NCBI GenBank assembly: GCA_002714185.1
Contig: PAWM01000001.1
Span: 6,478 to 67,660, forward strand
Reading direction: 5' to 3'
Length of the DNA: 61,183 bases
Source: Flavobacteriales bacterium
GTDB taxonomy: Bacteria > Bacteroidota > Bacteroidia > Flavobacteriales > TMED113
Both the position numbers and the translations under genes were made by a program. Below, in pieces: positions 36,293-46,795 of this stretch. Numbering within the stretch: the stretch's first letter is position 1; each line of letters begins with the position of its first letter. Below the pieces are notes generated by a model. It was not told the DNA's origin. It made no database searches and worked only from the letters and a program-made list of their open reading frames with translations.

Positions 36293-37936
36293 ATGTATTT
36301 TTCAGAAATTAACATTCATGACGAAATAAAAAAATCTTTAGTAGAATTAAATTTTATTACAACTACTGAAATTCAAACCGAAGCCATTCCATTTTTATTA
36401 GAAAACAAAACCGATTTAATTGCACTAGCTCAAACGGGAACAGGGAAAACTGCTGCTTTTGGTATCCCAATAATAAATAAAATAATAATTAAAAATAATT
36501 TTACTCAATGTATCGTACTCTGTCCTACAAGAGAGTTATGTATTCAAATCACGAAAGATCTTGATGAATTTTCTAAATATATTAATATAAAAATAAATGC
36601 AGTATATGGAGGAACAGATATAAAATCACAGATTAAATCACTTTCAAAAGGTAATCACATAATAGTAGGAACACCTGGAAGAGTTATTGATTTAATTAAA
36701 AGAAAAAAAATAAATTTAGAAAAAATTAACACTGTGGTTATGGACGAGGCTGATGAGATGTTAAATATGGGCTTTAAAAAAGATATTGATACTATTTTAC
36801 AAAAAACACCTAGTAATAAACAAACACTCTTATTCTCAGCTACAATGCCTAAAGATGTTTTGAAGATTTCAAAAAATTATATGGAAAAACCACATACTAT
36901 AGAGGTTTCAAAACGAAATGAAGGAGCTAAAAATATCACACATACATATTACATTGTAGGAGCTAGAGAAAAATACTCGGCATTAAAGAGATTATGTGAC
37001 TATCATCCAAATATTTATGGAATAGTTTTTTGTAGAACAAGAAGAGAATGTAAAGAAGTTTCAAATAAACTAATGAAAGATGGTTATAATGCAGATGCAC
37101 TACATGGGGATTTATCACAATCACAAAGAGATCATGTTATGGGAAAATTCAGACAAAGAAATTTAGAGATACTAGTAGCAACTGATGTTGCTGCAAGAGG
37201 TTTAGATGTTAATGATATTACACATATTATAAATTACAATTTACCTGATGACAATGAAGTCTATATTCATAGATCTGGAAGAACAGCTCGAGCAAATAAA
37301 AAAGGAAGTTCAATTATAATTGCAACGGATAGAAATTTAAAAAAAATCCAGGCTATTGAAAAAATGATTAATAAAAAAATCAATTTCAATAAGATGCCAA
37401 CCGGGGATATGATATGTGAAAATCAATTACTAAACTTAATTACTAAAGTTATTAACTCAAAAGTTGACAATCAAATTGATAAATACCTACCAGGAATAAT
37501 AGAAAAATTATCCCATTTAGATAAAGAAACATTAATAAAACATTTTGTGTCTGTAGAATTTAATAGATTTTTATCTTTTTATAAAAAATCGCCTGATTTA
37601 AAAAAGAAAGACAAACATGATTTCGAAAAATCAACTGATAAACAATTAGTTCGTTTTCATATGAATGTTGGTAAAAAAAATGGTGTTGGAGCCCAACACA
37701 TATTAGGACTAATAAATGACAAAATTCAAAAAAGAAATATTTTCATAGGAAAAATAGATATTATGAAAAGCTTTTCATTTTTCGAAATTGAACAAGAACA
37801 AGAAATTTCAATTATAAAAAAACTTAATAACATAAAATGGAGAGGAGCTCAACTAAAAGTTGAAAAGGCTAAAGAATTTACAAAAGAAAAAGTCTTAAAA
37901 TCAAAAAAGAAAAGGAAAAAGTCTAGAAAACAATAA
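36293..37936 (+). CDS. DEAD-box RNA helicase
   Basis: 547 residues. Q motif, AQTGTGKT (motif I), DEAD (Walker B), SAT, and the second domain with HRSGRTAR are intact. The C-terminal ~75-residue RNA-binding domain (VRFHMNVGKKNGVGAQHILGLIND) is of the DbpA/CsdA type, then a Lys/Arg-rich tail. Likely in ribosome assembly or cold-shock RNA unwinding. ATG 36293 is used because the upstream TTG at 36269 lies within a -7 box TATATTTG (36264-36271). Confidence 0.93.
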   Translation: MYFSEINIHDEIKKSLVELNFITTTEIQTEAIPFLLENKTDLIALAQTGTGKTAAFGIPIINKIIIKNNFTQCIVLCPTRELCIQITKDLDEFSKYINIKINAVYGGTDIKSQIKSLSKGNHIIVGTPGRVIDLIKRKKINLEKINTVVMDEADEMLNMGFKKDIDTILQKTPSNKQTLLFSATMPKDVLKISKNYMEKPHTIEVSKRNEGAKNITHTYYIVGAREKYSALKRLCDYHPNIYGIVFCRTRRECKEVSNKLMKDGYNADALHGDLSQSQRDHVMGKFRQRNLEILVATDVAARGLDVNDITHIINYNLPDDNEVYIHRSGRTARANKKGSSIIIATDRNLKKIQAIEKMINKKINFNKMPTGDMICENQLLNLITKVINSKVDNQIDKYLPGIIEKLSHLDKETLIKHFVSVEFNRFLSFYKKSPDLKKKDKHDFEKSTDKQLVRFHMNVGKKNGVGAQHILGLINDKIQKRNIFIGKIDIMKSFSFFEIEQEQEISIIKKLNNIKWRGAQLKVEKAKEFTKEKVLKSKKKRKKSRKQ

Positions 37937-38013
37937 AGATTTATATTAAAATAAACCTCCCCTATTATATAAATCATAATAATTTTGGATAATATTATTT
38001 ATATTTTTATTAA

Positions 38014-38373
38014 ATGGAAAAAAATATTTTTGGTGAAACCCTAGAAATTTGTTGCAATCAACCATTAACTGGATACTTTAGGGATGGTTTTTGCAGAACT
38101 AATAAATTTGATTATGGTCAACATACAGTATGTGCAATTATGACTCAAGATTTTCTTGAATTTTCTAAAAATAATGGAAATGACTTATTAACACCAAGAC
38201 CATTGAACCAATTTCCTGGTTTAAAACCTGGTGATAAATGGTGCTTATGTGCGATGAGATGGAAAGAAGCTTTTCTAGCAGGTTGTGCACCAAAAGTGAT
38301 ATTAGAGGCTACTGATGAAAAAGCATTACAAATAATTAATATAAACGACTTAATCTCATATGCAAAAAAATAA
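38014..38373 (+). CDS. DUF2237 protein
   Basis: 119 residues. Carries the DUF2237 pattern: GYFRDGFC, DYGQHTVCAIMTQDFLEFSK, and CLCAMRWKEAF...GCAPKV with conserved Cys residues. Function unknown; the conserved cysteines suggest metal or redox chemistry. The next gene, selO, begins one base after its stop (GATG), so the two are translationally linked. Confidence 0.9.
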   Translation: MEKNIFGETLEICCNQPLTGYFRDGFCRTNKFDYGQHTVCAIMTQDFLEFSKNNGNDLLTPRPLNQFPGLKPGDKWCLCAMRWKEAFLAGCAPKVILEATDEKALQIININDLISYAKK

Positions 38374-38374
38374 G

Positions 38375-39805
38375 ATGTTTAAATTTGAATATTCTTATTT
38401 ATCGCTTCCTAAGAAACTATATAGTCTTTCAAAGAAAGAAAAATTTCCTAAAATACATATCACCCTACTTAACAAAGACTTATGTACTAAATTAGATTTA
38501 ACTTCAAACAATAAAAAGGATATGATTAATATATTATTTAATGATTTAAATAATACTAAATCATTTTCTCAGTCATACGCAGGTCACCAATTTGGTAATT
38601 TCACAAAATTGGGAGATGGAAGAGCTATAATTATAGGGGAACTTATAACATCAGATAAAAAACGATTTGATATTCAACTAAAAGGTAGTGGTAGAACACC
38701 TTATTCTAGAAATGGTGATGGTAAGGCAACATATAAATCTATGTTAAGAGAATACTTAATTAGTGAAGCAATGTATTATTTAAACATATCATCCTCACGG
38801 AGTCTTGCAGTGATTAAAACAGGAGAAAAAATACATAGAAAAAATATTGAAGAAGGTGGAATCTTGGCTAGAATTATGAAAAGTCATATTAGAATAGGAA
38901 CATTTGAATATGCATCTTTCTTCTGTAAAAAAGATGATTTAAAAGCACTAACTACTTATACCATCGACCGATTATACCCTAAAATTAATAATTATAAAAA
39001 TCCACCTTTACATCTGCTAAAGACAGTAATGGAAAAACAAATTGATTTAGTAGTCAATTGGATGAGGATTGGATTCATTCATGGCGTTATGAATACTGAT
39101 AACACATCAATTTCAGGAGAAACTTTTGACTATGGACCCTGTGCTTTTTTAAATTCCTATAAACCTGAAAAAACCTATAGCTCTATTGATCATTATAATA
39201 GATATTCATATGGAAATCAACCGATAATTATAAAATGGAATATTGCAAGATTTGCAGAATCACTTCTACCCATCATTCATCAAAATCAAGAAAAATCTAT
39301 AAAACTTGCTCAATCTGTAATTGATCAATTTGACCTTTTATGGAAAAAAAAATACTATGAAATGATGCTAAAAAAAATTGGTATTCAAATTAAGGATGAA
39401 GAGGGATATAAATTAATAGACGAACTTTTAGCATGTATGCTGAAAAATAATCAAGATTACAATAATACATTTCATTCTTTATCCAATGATTATTTTAAAC
39501 AAAATAGTTCAATTAATAATTTAGATTTTGTTAATTGGAAAAAAAAATGGAAAAAAAATCTCCTTAAACATACTACTTTAAAAAAAGCAAATAATTTAAT
39601 GAGAATACATAACCCTGTAATAATTCCAAGAAATCATATAGTTGAAGAAGCTATTTATCAAGCAGGTAAGGGAAATATAAATCCATTTAAAAAACTTATA
39701 GAAATTATCTCAAAACCTTATGAATATAAAAATGGATTAGAAAAATTTATGGAGCCGCCTTCTGCGAATTTTGAACAAAATTTTCAAACTTTTTGTGGCA
39801 CATAA
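38375..39805 (+). CDS. selO: protein adenylyltransferase SelO
   Basis: 476 residues. SelO pseudokinase fold with YAGHQFGNFTKLGDGRA (~70-86), QLKGSGRTPYSRNGDGK, ALREYL-like motif and SLAVIKTGE; these bind ATP in inverted orientation. It ends with FCGT, where the Cys third from the end replaces selenocysteine of eukaryotic relatives and forms a regulatory disulfide. AMPylates redox-related proteins. ATG 38375 (MFKFEYSYL) matches homologues; an ATG at 38360 lies inside the previous gene. Confidence 0.92.
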   Translation: MFKFEYSYLSLPKKLYSLSKKEKFPKIHITLLNKDLCTKLDLTSNNKKDMINILFNDLNNTKSFSQSYAGHQFGNFTKLGDGRAIIIGELITSDKKRFDIQLKGSGRTPYSRNGDGKATYKSMLREYLISEAMYYLNISSSRSLAVIKTGEKIHRKNIEEGGILARIMKSHIRIGTFEYASFFCKKDDLKALTTYTIDRLYPKINNYKNPPLHLLKTVMEKQIDLVVNWMRIGFIHGVMNTDNTSISGETFDYGPCAFLNSYKPEKTYSSIDHYNRYSYGNQPIIIKWNIARFAESLLPIIHQNQEKSIKLAQSVIDQFDLLWKKKYYEMMLKKIGIQIKDEEGYKLIDELLACMLKNNQDYNNTFHSLSNDYFKQNSSINNLDFVNWKKKWKKNLLKHTTLKKANNLMRIHNPVIIPRNHIVEEAIYQAGKGNINPFKKLIEIISKPYEYKNGLEKFMEPPSANFEQNFQTFCGT

Positions 39806-39887
39806 AAATATTAATAGTTTTATAATTATCTATGAGATTTTATTAAAAATTACTTTTTTAAAAAAAATTATTAAGTAATTTTATCTG

Positions 39888-41969
39888 ATGAAAAAAATTC
39901 TGACATATTTCATTGTATTACTCTCTTTATATTCGTTTGGGCAAATACAATACCCTGAAACACAAAAAATAAATGTAACAGATATATACTTTGACACTAA
40001 GGTTGAAGATCCATATAGATGGATGGAAGATGACACATCCCCTGATATAAAAAATTGGATTACTTCACAAAATAAAGTTACATCCTCTTATTTAGAACAA
40101 ATACCCCAAAGAAAAGTTTTGAAGAAAAGACTAGAAGACTTATGGAATTATGAAAAGATTGGAACACCATTTAAAGAGGGTGATTATACATATTTTTATA
40201 AAAATAATGGACTACAAAACCAATATGTCTTATACCGTAAAAAAAACAATATCGAAGAAGTATTTATTGATCCAAATAAATTTTCAAATGATGGCACAGT
40301 TTCTTTAGCAGGAATATCTTTTTCAGAAGATGGTAGTTTATTAGCATATTCGATTTCAAAAGGTGGTTCTGATTGGAGACAAGTAATTGTGATAGAAACA
40401 GAAAATAAAAACATTATTGGAGATACATTATATGATGTAAAGTTTTCAGGAATAAGCTGGAATGGAAATCATGGTTTCTACTATTCTTCTTACGAACGAC
40501 CTAAAAACTCTATTTTATCTGACAAGACTGATACACATAAATTATTTTATCATAAATTAAATACTCCGCAAAAAAGAGATAAGGTGATTTTTGGTGAAAA
40601 AGAAAAATTTAGATATGTAAATGGGTATGTTACTAAGGATCAGAATTATTTAATTATTAGTGCTTCTAAATCAACTTCAGGTAACAACCTTTTTATAAGA
40701 GATTTAAATAAAAATAATAATAAAATTACTCAAATAACTTTCAATTTTGAGAGTAATAGTTACGTAACACATAATATTGGAAGCAAACTATATATAACCA
40801 CTAATTGGAATGCTCCAAATAAAAAACTTATTATCGTAGATGCAAATAATCCTCATGTAGAAAATTGGGTTGACTGCATTCCCGAAACAGAAAATGTTTT
40901 AAACATATCAAAAGGTGGTGGATATTTTTTTGCAAACTATTTTTCTGATGCAAACTCAAAAATATTACAATATAATTACGATGGAGAATTAATTAGAGAA
41001 GTAAAATTTGCAGGTAAAGGAAATGTAAGTGGATTTAGAGGTAAAGAAAATCAAAAGGAGATTTACTATAATTTTAGTAATTATATTACTCCAAGATCTT
41101 CTTTTAAATATAATGTTAATACTGGAAAATCTACATTATACTGGTCTCCAAAAATTGATTTTGATTCAAAAAATTATGTTTCAGAACAACACTTTTATTC
41201 ATCTAAAGATGGTACAAGAATTCCAATAAATATTATGTATAAAAAAGGTCTAAAGCTGGATGGAAAAAATCCAACTATATTATATGGATATGGAGGGTTC
41301 AACATATCTTTAAAACCTTCTTTTTCAGTAATTAATGCTGTATGGTTAGAGCAAGGAGGTATTTATGCAGTTGCAAATCTTAGAGGTGGAGGTGAGTATG
41401 GCAAAGATTGGCATGATGCAGGAACAAAATTGAAAAAACAAAATGTTTTTGATGACTTTATTGCTGCAGCTGAATTTCTAATTGAAAAACAATATACAAG
41501 TTCACAACATTTAGCTATTAGTGGAAGATCAAATGGAGGATTATTAGTAGGTGCATGCATGACACAAAAACCAGAATTATTTAAAGTTGCACTACCTGCT
41601 GTTGGGGTATTAGATATGTTAAGATACCATACCTTCACAGCTGGGGCTGGATGGGCATATGATTATGGTACAGCTGAGCAAAGTAAAGAAATGTTTCAAT
41701 ATTTATACAATTACTCACCAGTACATAATGTGAGAGAAAACATTGAATACCCTGCTACATTAATTCTTACTGGTGATCACGATGACAGAGTCGTACCTGC
41801 ACACAGCTTTAAGTTTGCAGCACACTTACAAGATAAACACATAGGAGAGAATCCGACATTAATAAGAATAGAAACAAATGCTGGACATGGATCTGGCACA
41901 CCGACTAGTAAAAAAATTGAAGAAGCTGTAGATATTATGGGTTTTATCTTACATAATATTCTTAAATAA
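39888..41969 (+). CDS. prolyl oligopeptidase family serine peptidase (S9A)
   Basis: 693 residues. Signal peptide (SFGQ), seven-bladed propeller (~75-400) and alpha/beta-hydrolase domain with GRSNGG (nucleophile Ser), the Asp in GDHDDRV and His in NAGHGSG. N-terminal VEDPYRWMED is typical of the family. Cleaves after Pro in short peptides in the periplasm. Monocistronic. Confidence 0.94.
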   Translation: MKKILTYFIVLLSLYSFGQIQYPETQKINVTDIYFDTKVEDPYRWMEDDTSPDIKNWITSQNKVTSSYLEQIPQRKVLKKRLEDLWNYEKIGTPFKEGDYTYFYKNNGLQNQYVLYRKKNNIEEVFIDPNKFSNDGTVSLAGISFSEDGSLLAYSISKGGSDWRQVIVIETENKNIIGDTLYDVKFSGISWNGNHGFYYSSYERPKNSILSDKTDTHKLFYHKLNTPQKRDKVIFGEKEKFRYVNGYVTKDQNYLIISASKSTSGNNLFIRDLNKNNNKITQITFNFESNSYVTHNIGSKLYITTNWNAPNKKLIIVDANNPHVENWVDCIPETENVLNISKGGGYFFANYFSDANSKILQYNYDGELIREVKFAGKGNVSGFRGKENQKEIYYNFSNYITPRSSFKYNVNTGKSTLYWSPKIDFDSKNYVSEQHFYSSKDGTRIPINIMYKKGLKLDGKNPTILYGYGGFNISLKPSFSVINAVWLEQGGIYAVANLRGGGEYGKDWHDAGTKLKKQNVFDDFIAAAEFLIEKQYTSSQHLAISGRSNGGLLVGACMTQKPELFKVALPAVGVLDMLRYHTFTAGAGWAYDYGTAEQSKEMFQYLYNYSPVHNVRENIEYPATLILTGDHDDRVVPAHSFKFAAHLQDKHIGENPTLIRIETNAGHGSGTPTSKKIEEAVDIMGFILHNILK

Positions 41970-42022
41970 TGATTAATAATTAATACAGTTTGTTAAAATA
42001 TATTTTCTCATAAAAAAAAACT

Positions 42023-43618
42023 ATGATATCAGTTAACAAATTAACACTTCAATTTGGTAAGAGAGTATTATTTGATAATGTAAATTTAAAATTTGAAGGT
42101 GAAAGATGCTATGGAATTATTGGAGCAAATGGTGCTGGGAAATCTACATTTCTAAAAATTTTAAATTCAGAGATTGAACCTAACTACGGTAATGTTTCAA
42201 TTGAAAAAGAAAAAAGAATATCTGTTCTAAAGCAAAATCACTTTGAATTTGATGAAATATCTTTATTAGAAACTGTTATGATGGGCCATCAAGATTTATG
42301 GAATATTATAAAGAAAAAAAATATAATTTATTCAAAACCTGATTTTAATGAAGAAGATGGAATAGAAGTAGCAAAATTAGAGGAAAAATTTGAGAAAATG
42401 GATGGATGGAATGCTGAATCAAATGCAGGGAACATGTTGAATGGTATGGATATTTCTTCTAATCAACATAATTTACTTATGAAAAATGTTGAACCAAGTA
42501 TAAAAGTCAAAGTATTACTTGCTCAATCACTATTTGGTGATCCAGACTTCCTAATTCTTGATGAACCAACTAATAATCTAGATTCTAAAACTATATTTTG
42601 GTTAGAAGAATTTTTATTAAATTTTAAAAACACAGTGATTGTTGTCTCTCACAATAGACATTTTTTAGATACAATCTGCACTAATATTGTTGATATAGAT
42701 TATCAAAAAATACAACTTTACACAGGCAATTATTCATTTTGGTATCAGTCCAGCCAACTATTACTACATCAAAGAAATATTGCTAATAAAAAAGCTGAAG
42801 AAAAAAGAAAAGAATTACAAAATTTTATTTCTAGATTTAGTGCAAATGCTTCTAAAAGTCGACAAGCAACAAGTAGAAAAAAATTATTAGATAAAATAAA
42901 TATTGATGAAATACAACCATCAAGTAGAAAATATCCAGCAATTATATTTAAACAATTTCGAGAGGCAGGAAATGACATATTAGATGTTAATAATTTAACT
43001 GCAAAAGACGAAAATGGAAATTATCTAATTAAAAACTTAAGCTTTTCAATTAGAAAAGGTGAAAAAGTAGCCTTTTTAGCAAAAGACCATCAATCAATCA
43101 CATGTTTTTTTGACATTATTAATAAAAGAAGAGAAATATTTTCTGGAGATTTTAAATTTGGAACAACAACAAGACACACATATCTACCTAATAATTATGA
43201 GGAATATTTTAAAAATAAAATTAATATTCTTGATTGGTTAAGAGATTTTTCTGAGGAAAAAGATGATGTATATATAAGAAGTTTTTTAGGAAAAATGTTA
43301 TTTAGTGGAGATGATATTTTAAAATATATAAATATTTTATCTGGAGGTGAAAAAGTAAGATGTATGTTATCTAAAATGATGATGTTAGAAGGAAATATTT
43401 TAACTTTTGACACCCCTACAAATCATCTCGATTTAGAATCAATCCAAGCTTTAAATAATGCAATGATTGACTTTCAAGGTACTATATTATTTTCTTCAAA
43501 CGATCATGAATTAACACAATCAGTAGCTAATAGAATTATTGAAATTACACCTGGAGTAAACACTGATAAACTGATGACATATCAAGAGTATCTCGAATTT
43601 CAAGAAAATTTGAAATAG
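42023..43618 (+). CDS. ABC-F family ATPase (YbiT-like)
   Basis: 531 residues, two ABC domains without membrane part. First: GANGAGKST, DEPTNNLDSKT, with the linker rich in Lys/Arg; second: weaker Walker A (AKDHQSITCF in place of GxxGxGKS) and SGGEKVRC, DTPTNHLDLES. The degenerate second P-loop is notable but seen in some YbiT-like members. ABC-F proteins act on ribosomes as translation factors. Monocistronic. Confidence 0.9.
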   Translation: MISVNKLTLQFGKRVLFDNVNLKFEGERCYGIIGANGAGKSTFLKILNSEIEPNYGNVSIEKEKRISVLKQNHFEFDEISLLETVMMGHQDLWNIIKKKNIIYSKPDFNEEDGIEVAKLEEKFEKMDGWNAESNAGNMLNGMDISSNQHNLLMKNVEPSIKVKVLLAQSLFGDPDFLILDEPTNNLDSKTIFWLEEFLLNFKNTVIVVSHNRHFLDTICTNIVDIDYQKIQLYTGNYSFWYQSSQLLLHQRNIANKKAEEKRKELQNFISRFSANASKSRQATSRKKLLDKINIDEIQPSSRKYPAIIFKQFREAGNDILDVNNLTAKDENGNYLIKNLSFSIRKGEKVAFLAKDHQSITCFFDIINKRREIFSGDFKFGTTTRHTYLPNNYEEYFKNKINILDWLRDFSEEKDDVYIRSFLGKMLFSGDDILKYINILSGGEKVRCMLSKMMMLEGNILTFDTPTNHLDLESIQALNNAMIDFQGTILFSSNDHELTQSVANRIIEITPGVNTDKLMTYQEYLEFQENLK

Positions 43619-43680
43619 GTTATATTAGCATTAATGTGAAATTAAAATATGCTGGTAAAATATAAGAAATTAAAAATACT

Positions 43681-44664
43681 CTATTTATTTAATAATTCTT
43701 TTATACCACCTAGAGAACTAAGTACACCAGTAGCTTCATAAGGCATATAGACAGTTTTATCATCCTTTCCACCTACCATTTTCTCTAGTGTTTCAATATA
43801 TTTAACTGCGATAAGATATTTAACAGGATCTCCCTTTTTATCTACTTCATCACTGATTAATCTAATTGCTTTTGCTTCTGCCTCAGCAATTTTGATTCTA
43901 GCTTGAGCCTCACCATCTGCTCTTAATATATCAGATTGCTTTTCTCCCTCTGCCTTATTTATTTGACTTTCTCTAATACCTTCTGCTTCTAGAATAGTAG
44001 CAGTTTTCATTCCTTCTGCTTCTAATACTTTTGCTCTTCTCTCACGTTCTGCTCTCATTTGCATATTCATTGCTTCTTGGATATCATTTGGTGGTGTTAT
44101 ATCTTGTAATTCAACTCTATTAACTTTAACACCCCATTTATTTGTAGCATCATCAAGTATTGTTCTTAATTTAGAATTTATTGTATCTCTTGAACTTAAA
44201 GTTTGATCTAACTCTAATTCACCTATAACATTTCTTAGTGTTGTCTGGGTTAATTTTTCAATTGCATCTGGTAAATTTTCAATCTCATATACTGCTTTTG
44301 TTGGTTCCATTATTTGAAAATATATTAATGCATTTATTTCTACACTTACATTATCTTTTGTAATGACACTTTGTCTAGCAAAATCATATACTGTTTCCCT
44401 TAAATCAATTTTCGAGATTAATTTAAAACTAGAGTATTTATTCCCATCTATATCCTGCATTGTTAATCGCCAATGAATAAGTCTAGGTTTATCAATAATA
44501 GGCCAAATAATATTGATACCAGATTCTAAAGTTCGATTATATCTTCCTAATCTTTCTATAATCATAACTTCAGATTGCTGTACAATCTTAAATCCTTTTG
44601 CAGCAAATAACAATATAAAAAATGCTATCAGACCTGCAATAATTAATGCACCAGTAAATTCCAT
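43681..44664 (-). CDS. SPFH/Band 7 membrane protein (QmcA-like)
   Basis: 327 residues. One N-terminal helix (~5-25), SPFH domain (~28-210) with VVQQSEVMIIERLGRYNRTL, then a long coiled coil (~210-290). Forms oligomeric rings at the membrane, often with NfeD, and protects against membrane stress. It follows the NfeD gene at 11 bases, the classical pair. Confidence 0.93.
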   Translation of the reverse strand: MEFTGALIIAGLIAFFILLFAAKGFKIVQQSEVMIIERLGRYNRTLESGINIIWPIIDKPRLIHWRLTMQDIDGNKYSSFKLISKIDLRETVYDFARQSVITKDNVSVEINALIYFQIMEPTKAVYEIENLPDAIEKLTQTTLRNVIGELELDQTLSSRDTINSKLRTILDDATNKWGVKVNRVELQDITPPNDIQEAMNMQMRAERERRAKVLEAEGMKTATILEAEGIRESQINKAEGEKQSDILRADGEAQARIKIAEAEAKAIRLISDEVDKKGDPVKYLIAVKYIETLEKMVGGKDDKTVYMPYEATGVLSSLGGIKELLNK

Positions 44665-44675
44665 AATCTTTTTTT

Positions 44676-45113
44676 TTAGTTAATTAATTTAACTGTTAAT
44701 ACAATACTATCTATACTTACAATCTCAACTTGTTTATCTAACTCAATAATTATATCGTGTTCTATTGATGTTGCTTTCCATGTATCACCATCAAGCTTTA
44801 CAAGACCGGTTCCAGTCTTTGCATTAATTTCCTCTATTACTAACGCTGTTTTACCAATCATAGCATGTTGATTTGTTTTCTTTTTATCAGCATTGTATGC
44901 AAACTTATTAAACAAAGGTCGAATGGTGAAAAAAGACAAAATAACTCCTAATGAAAATATATAAATCTGCCACTCAGTAGTTACACCAAGATAATTACCA
45001 ACAGCAGCTAATAAAAATCCAATCCCTACTGAAGCTGCAAAAAAGGAGACAGTAAATAACTCTACTACAAATGATAAAATAGCTGCTATAATAAGTATTT
45101 GATATATCTCCAT
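44676..45113 (-). CDS. NfeD-like membrane protein
   Basis: 145 residues from ATG 45113. Two or three helices then an OB-fold (~85-145) with IGKTALVIEEINAKTGTGLVKLDGDTWKA (GLVKLDGDTWKA core). NfeD short form partners the Band 7 protein encoded downstream. A longer start at 45173 is possible but adds a second unlikely hydrophobic segment. Confidence 0.88.
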   Translation of the reverse strand: MEIYQILIIAAILSFVVELFTVSFFAASVGIGFLLAAVGNYLGVTTEWQIYIFSLGVILSFFTIRPLFNKFAYNADKKKTNQHAMIGKTALVIEEINAKTGTGLVKLDGDTWKATSIEHDIIIELDKQVEIVSIDSIVLTVKLIN

Positions 45114-45303
45114 GTCTTTTATTAAAAATGAGTTGTAAAAAAATAAATATAAACAACTTATAGTAAAATACAACTATTAAACAGAAATAACCATGAATTA
45201 AATCATGAAAAATTTCGATGATATTTTTTTTAAATAAGATATATTTTAAAGAAATGTATGGATTTAGCTAAATAAAGAAATAAATTTTAATCCATTTTTA
45301 CAG

Positions 45304-46776
45304 TTAGATAGATTTCAAAACATCTAGAATCTTAACCATAGCTAATGTATCTCTTTTACAATATTCTAACAAGTTTTTTCTAATAACACCTACTTCTTCT
45401 TCATCTGTAACATTGTGTATATTTGCAAATGTTAAACTAGCTAAATTACCATTATTAATTTCTAAACAATCATAAGAAAGAGATGGTACTAAAGCTGGTA
45501 AAACATATTTAATTGAATAAGAACCTTTCATTTTAGGTGTATAGTACCATCTTTCCTTAAAAGGTAGCATTAAATCTTTCATTCTATCAATAATTGCTAG
45601 TAACTCCGATTGATATTGTGGAAAACATCTTATAAGTTCATTTATACAAGATCTTTCAAAGGAAATATTATATACGAGTATATCACCATCTTGCTTCATA
45701 TCTCTAATTAAGTTTTTAATAAAGTCTTCTCTGCAATCAGTTAAGGAATCTTTTGCTAAATACTCAGAATGTGCGACCATCTGATTATGCTCATAATGAG
45801 CAGAGTACTGAAACGGTATCTGTTGATATGGTTTAACATTATCAAAATATGGCACAACAGACTGATAAGTTTCAAAATCTAAATGATATAGTTCAGACGA
45901 TAAACTATTAACAAATTTTCTAATTTTAATCTTATGTATTATCTCTGTTTGATTCATATAAGAATCAATTTCTATTTTTTGATTATCTGAAAGATTAGCA
46001 TCTAAAGGTATTTGACTAAGATCCATTACCCCCCTACCATAGAGGGTCCATTTTATTTTTTTATTTAATCTAGATAAGTTAAATATTGAGTACTCTGGTA
46101 CATGACTCCAACAGTAACCCTTAAAATCACAATTATAAGGTGTAGTACAGTGAGGACCAATAGCTATATTAGGTATAGATTTTTGAGCTAGAACACTGTG
46201 TAATTCTAATAATTTATTTTTTATATAATTATTATTATTTATAGCATCTTTAGTCACGATAACAAAATTAAATAACTTCTTTAAATCTAAAGGCCCAAAC
46301 CTATTATAAGTATTATTAATATGAATAATTGATATATTAGCTATATCTAAACCTGTATTCTGCATTACATAATACTGTAATGAAGCATCTATGATATATA
46401 CATCAGTTAATTTTGTTGAACTCTTAACCTCATATGCATACCATCTACCCTTCTTTTTAACTAAAATATCAATAAAGCATATGACATTATTAAAACAAAA
46501 TCCTGCTTCATAAATGACTTCAACACCATCTTTAATTAATTTCTGAGTATCTTTAATTGATTCAAAATATTGGGTATAATCTCTTGGGCTTGCATCAACT
46601 CCACCAGGAAATAATTGTTGAGCTAATTCACCAACTCTAGTTCCTCTATCAAAAATAGCTTGTTGTTGAAGATTAGTATCATCTGATAAATTTGAATGAT
46701 ATTTATGTAGATATAGTGATTTTTCACATTGTAAACCTTTAATAAAAGTAGATTTAGAAAGATATATCTTTGACAT
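45304..46776 (-). CDS. DUF2779 nuclease with Cas4-like and DnaQ-like parts
   Basis: 490 residues from ATG 46776 (MSKIYLSKSTF). N-terminal Cas4/RecB-like PD-(D/E)xK part (~1-220) with catalytic VICFIDILVKK ... AYEVKSS and iron-sulfur Cys (QC near 17; CTTPYNCDFKGYC near 205-215); then the DUF2779 domain with a DnaQ-like fold (YHLDFETY ~292-299, NISFERSC, YCKRDTLAMVKIL). Predicted DNA nuclease; role unknown. Follows a small SRPBCC gene. Confidence 0.85.
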   Translation of the reverse strand: MSKIYLSKSTFIKGLQCEKSLYLHKYHSNLSDDTNLQQQAIFDRGTRVGELAQQLFPGGVDASPRDYTQYFESIKDTQKLIKDGVEVIYEAGFCFNNVICFIDILVKKKGRWYAYEVKSSTKLTDVYIIDASLQYYVMQNTGLDIANISIIHINNTYNRFGPLDLKKLFNFVIVTKDAINNNNYIKNKLLELHSVLAQKSIPNIAIGPHCTTPYNCDFKGYCWSHVPEYSIFNLSRLNKKIKWTLYGRGVMDLSQIPLDANLSDNQKIEIDSYMNQTEIIHKIKIRKFVNSLSSELYHLDFETYQSVVPYFDNVKPYQQIPFQYSAHYEHNQMVAHSEYLAKDSLTDCREDFIKNLIRDMKQDGDILVYNISFERSCINELIRCFPQYQSELLAIIDRMKDLMLPFKERWYYTPKMKGSYSIKYVLPALVPSLSYDCLEINNGNLASLTFANIHNVTDEEEVGVIRKNLLEYCKRDTLAMVKILDVLKSI

Positions 46777-46795
46777 TGAAGAAGTATTATTGTAA

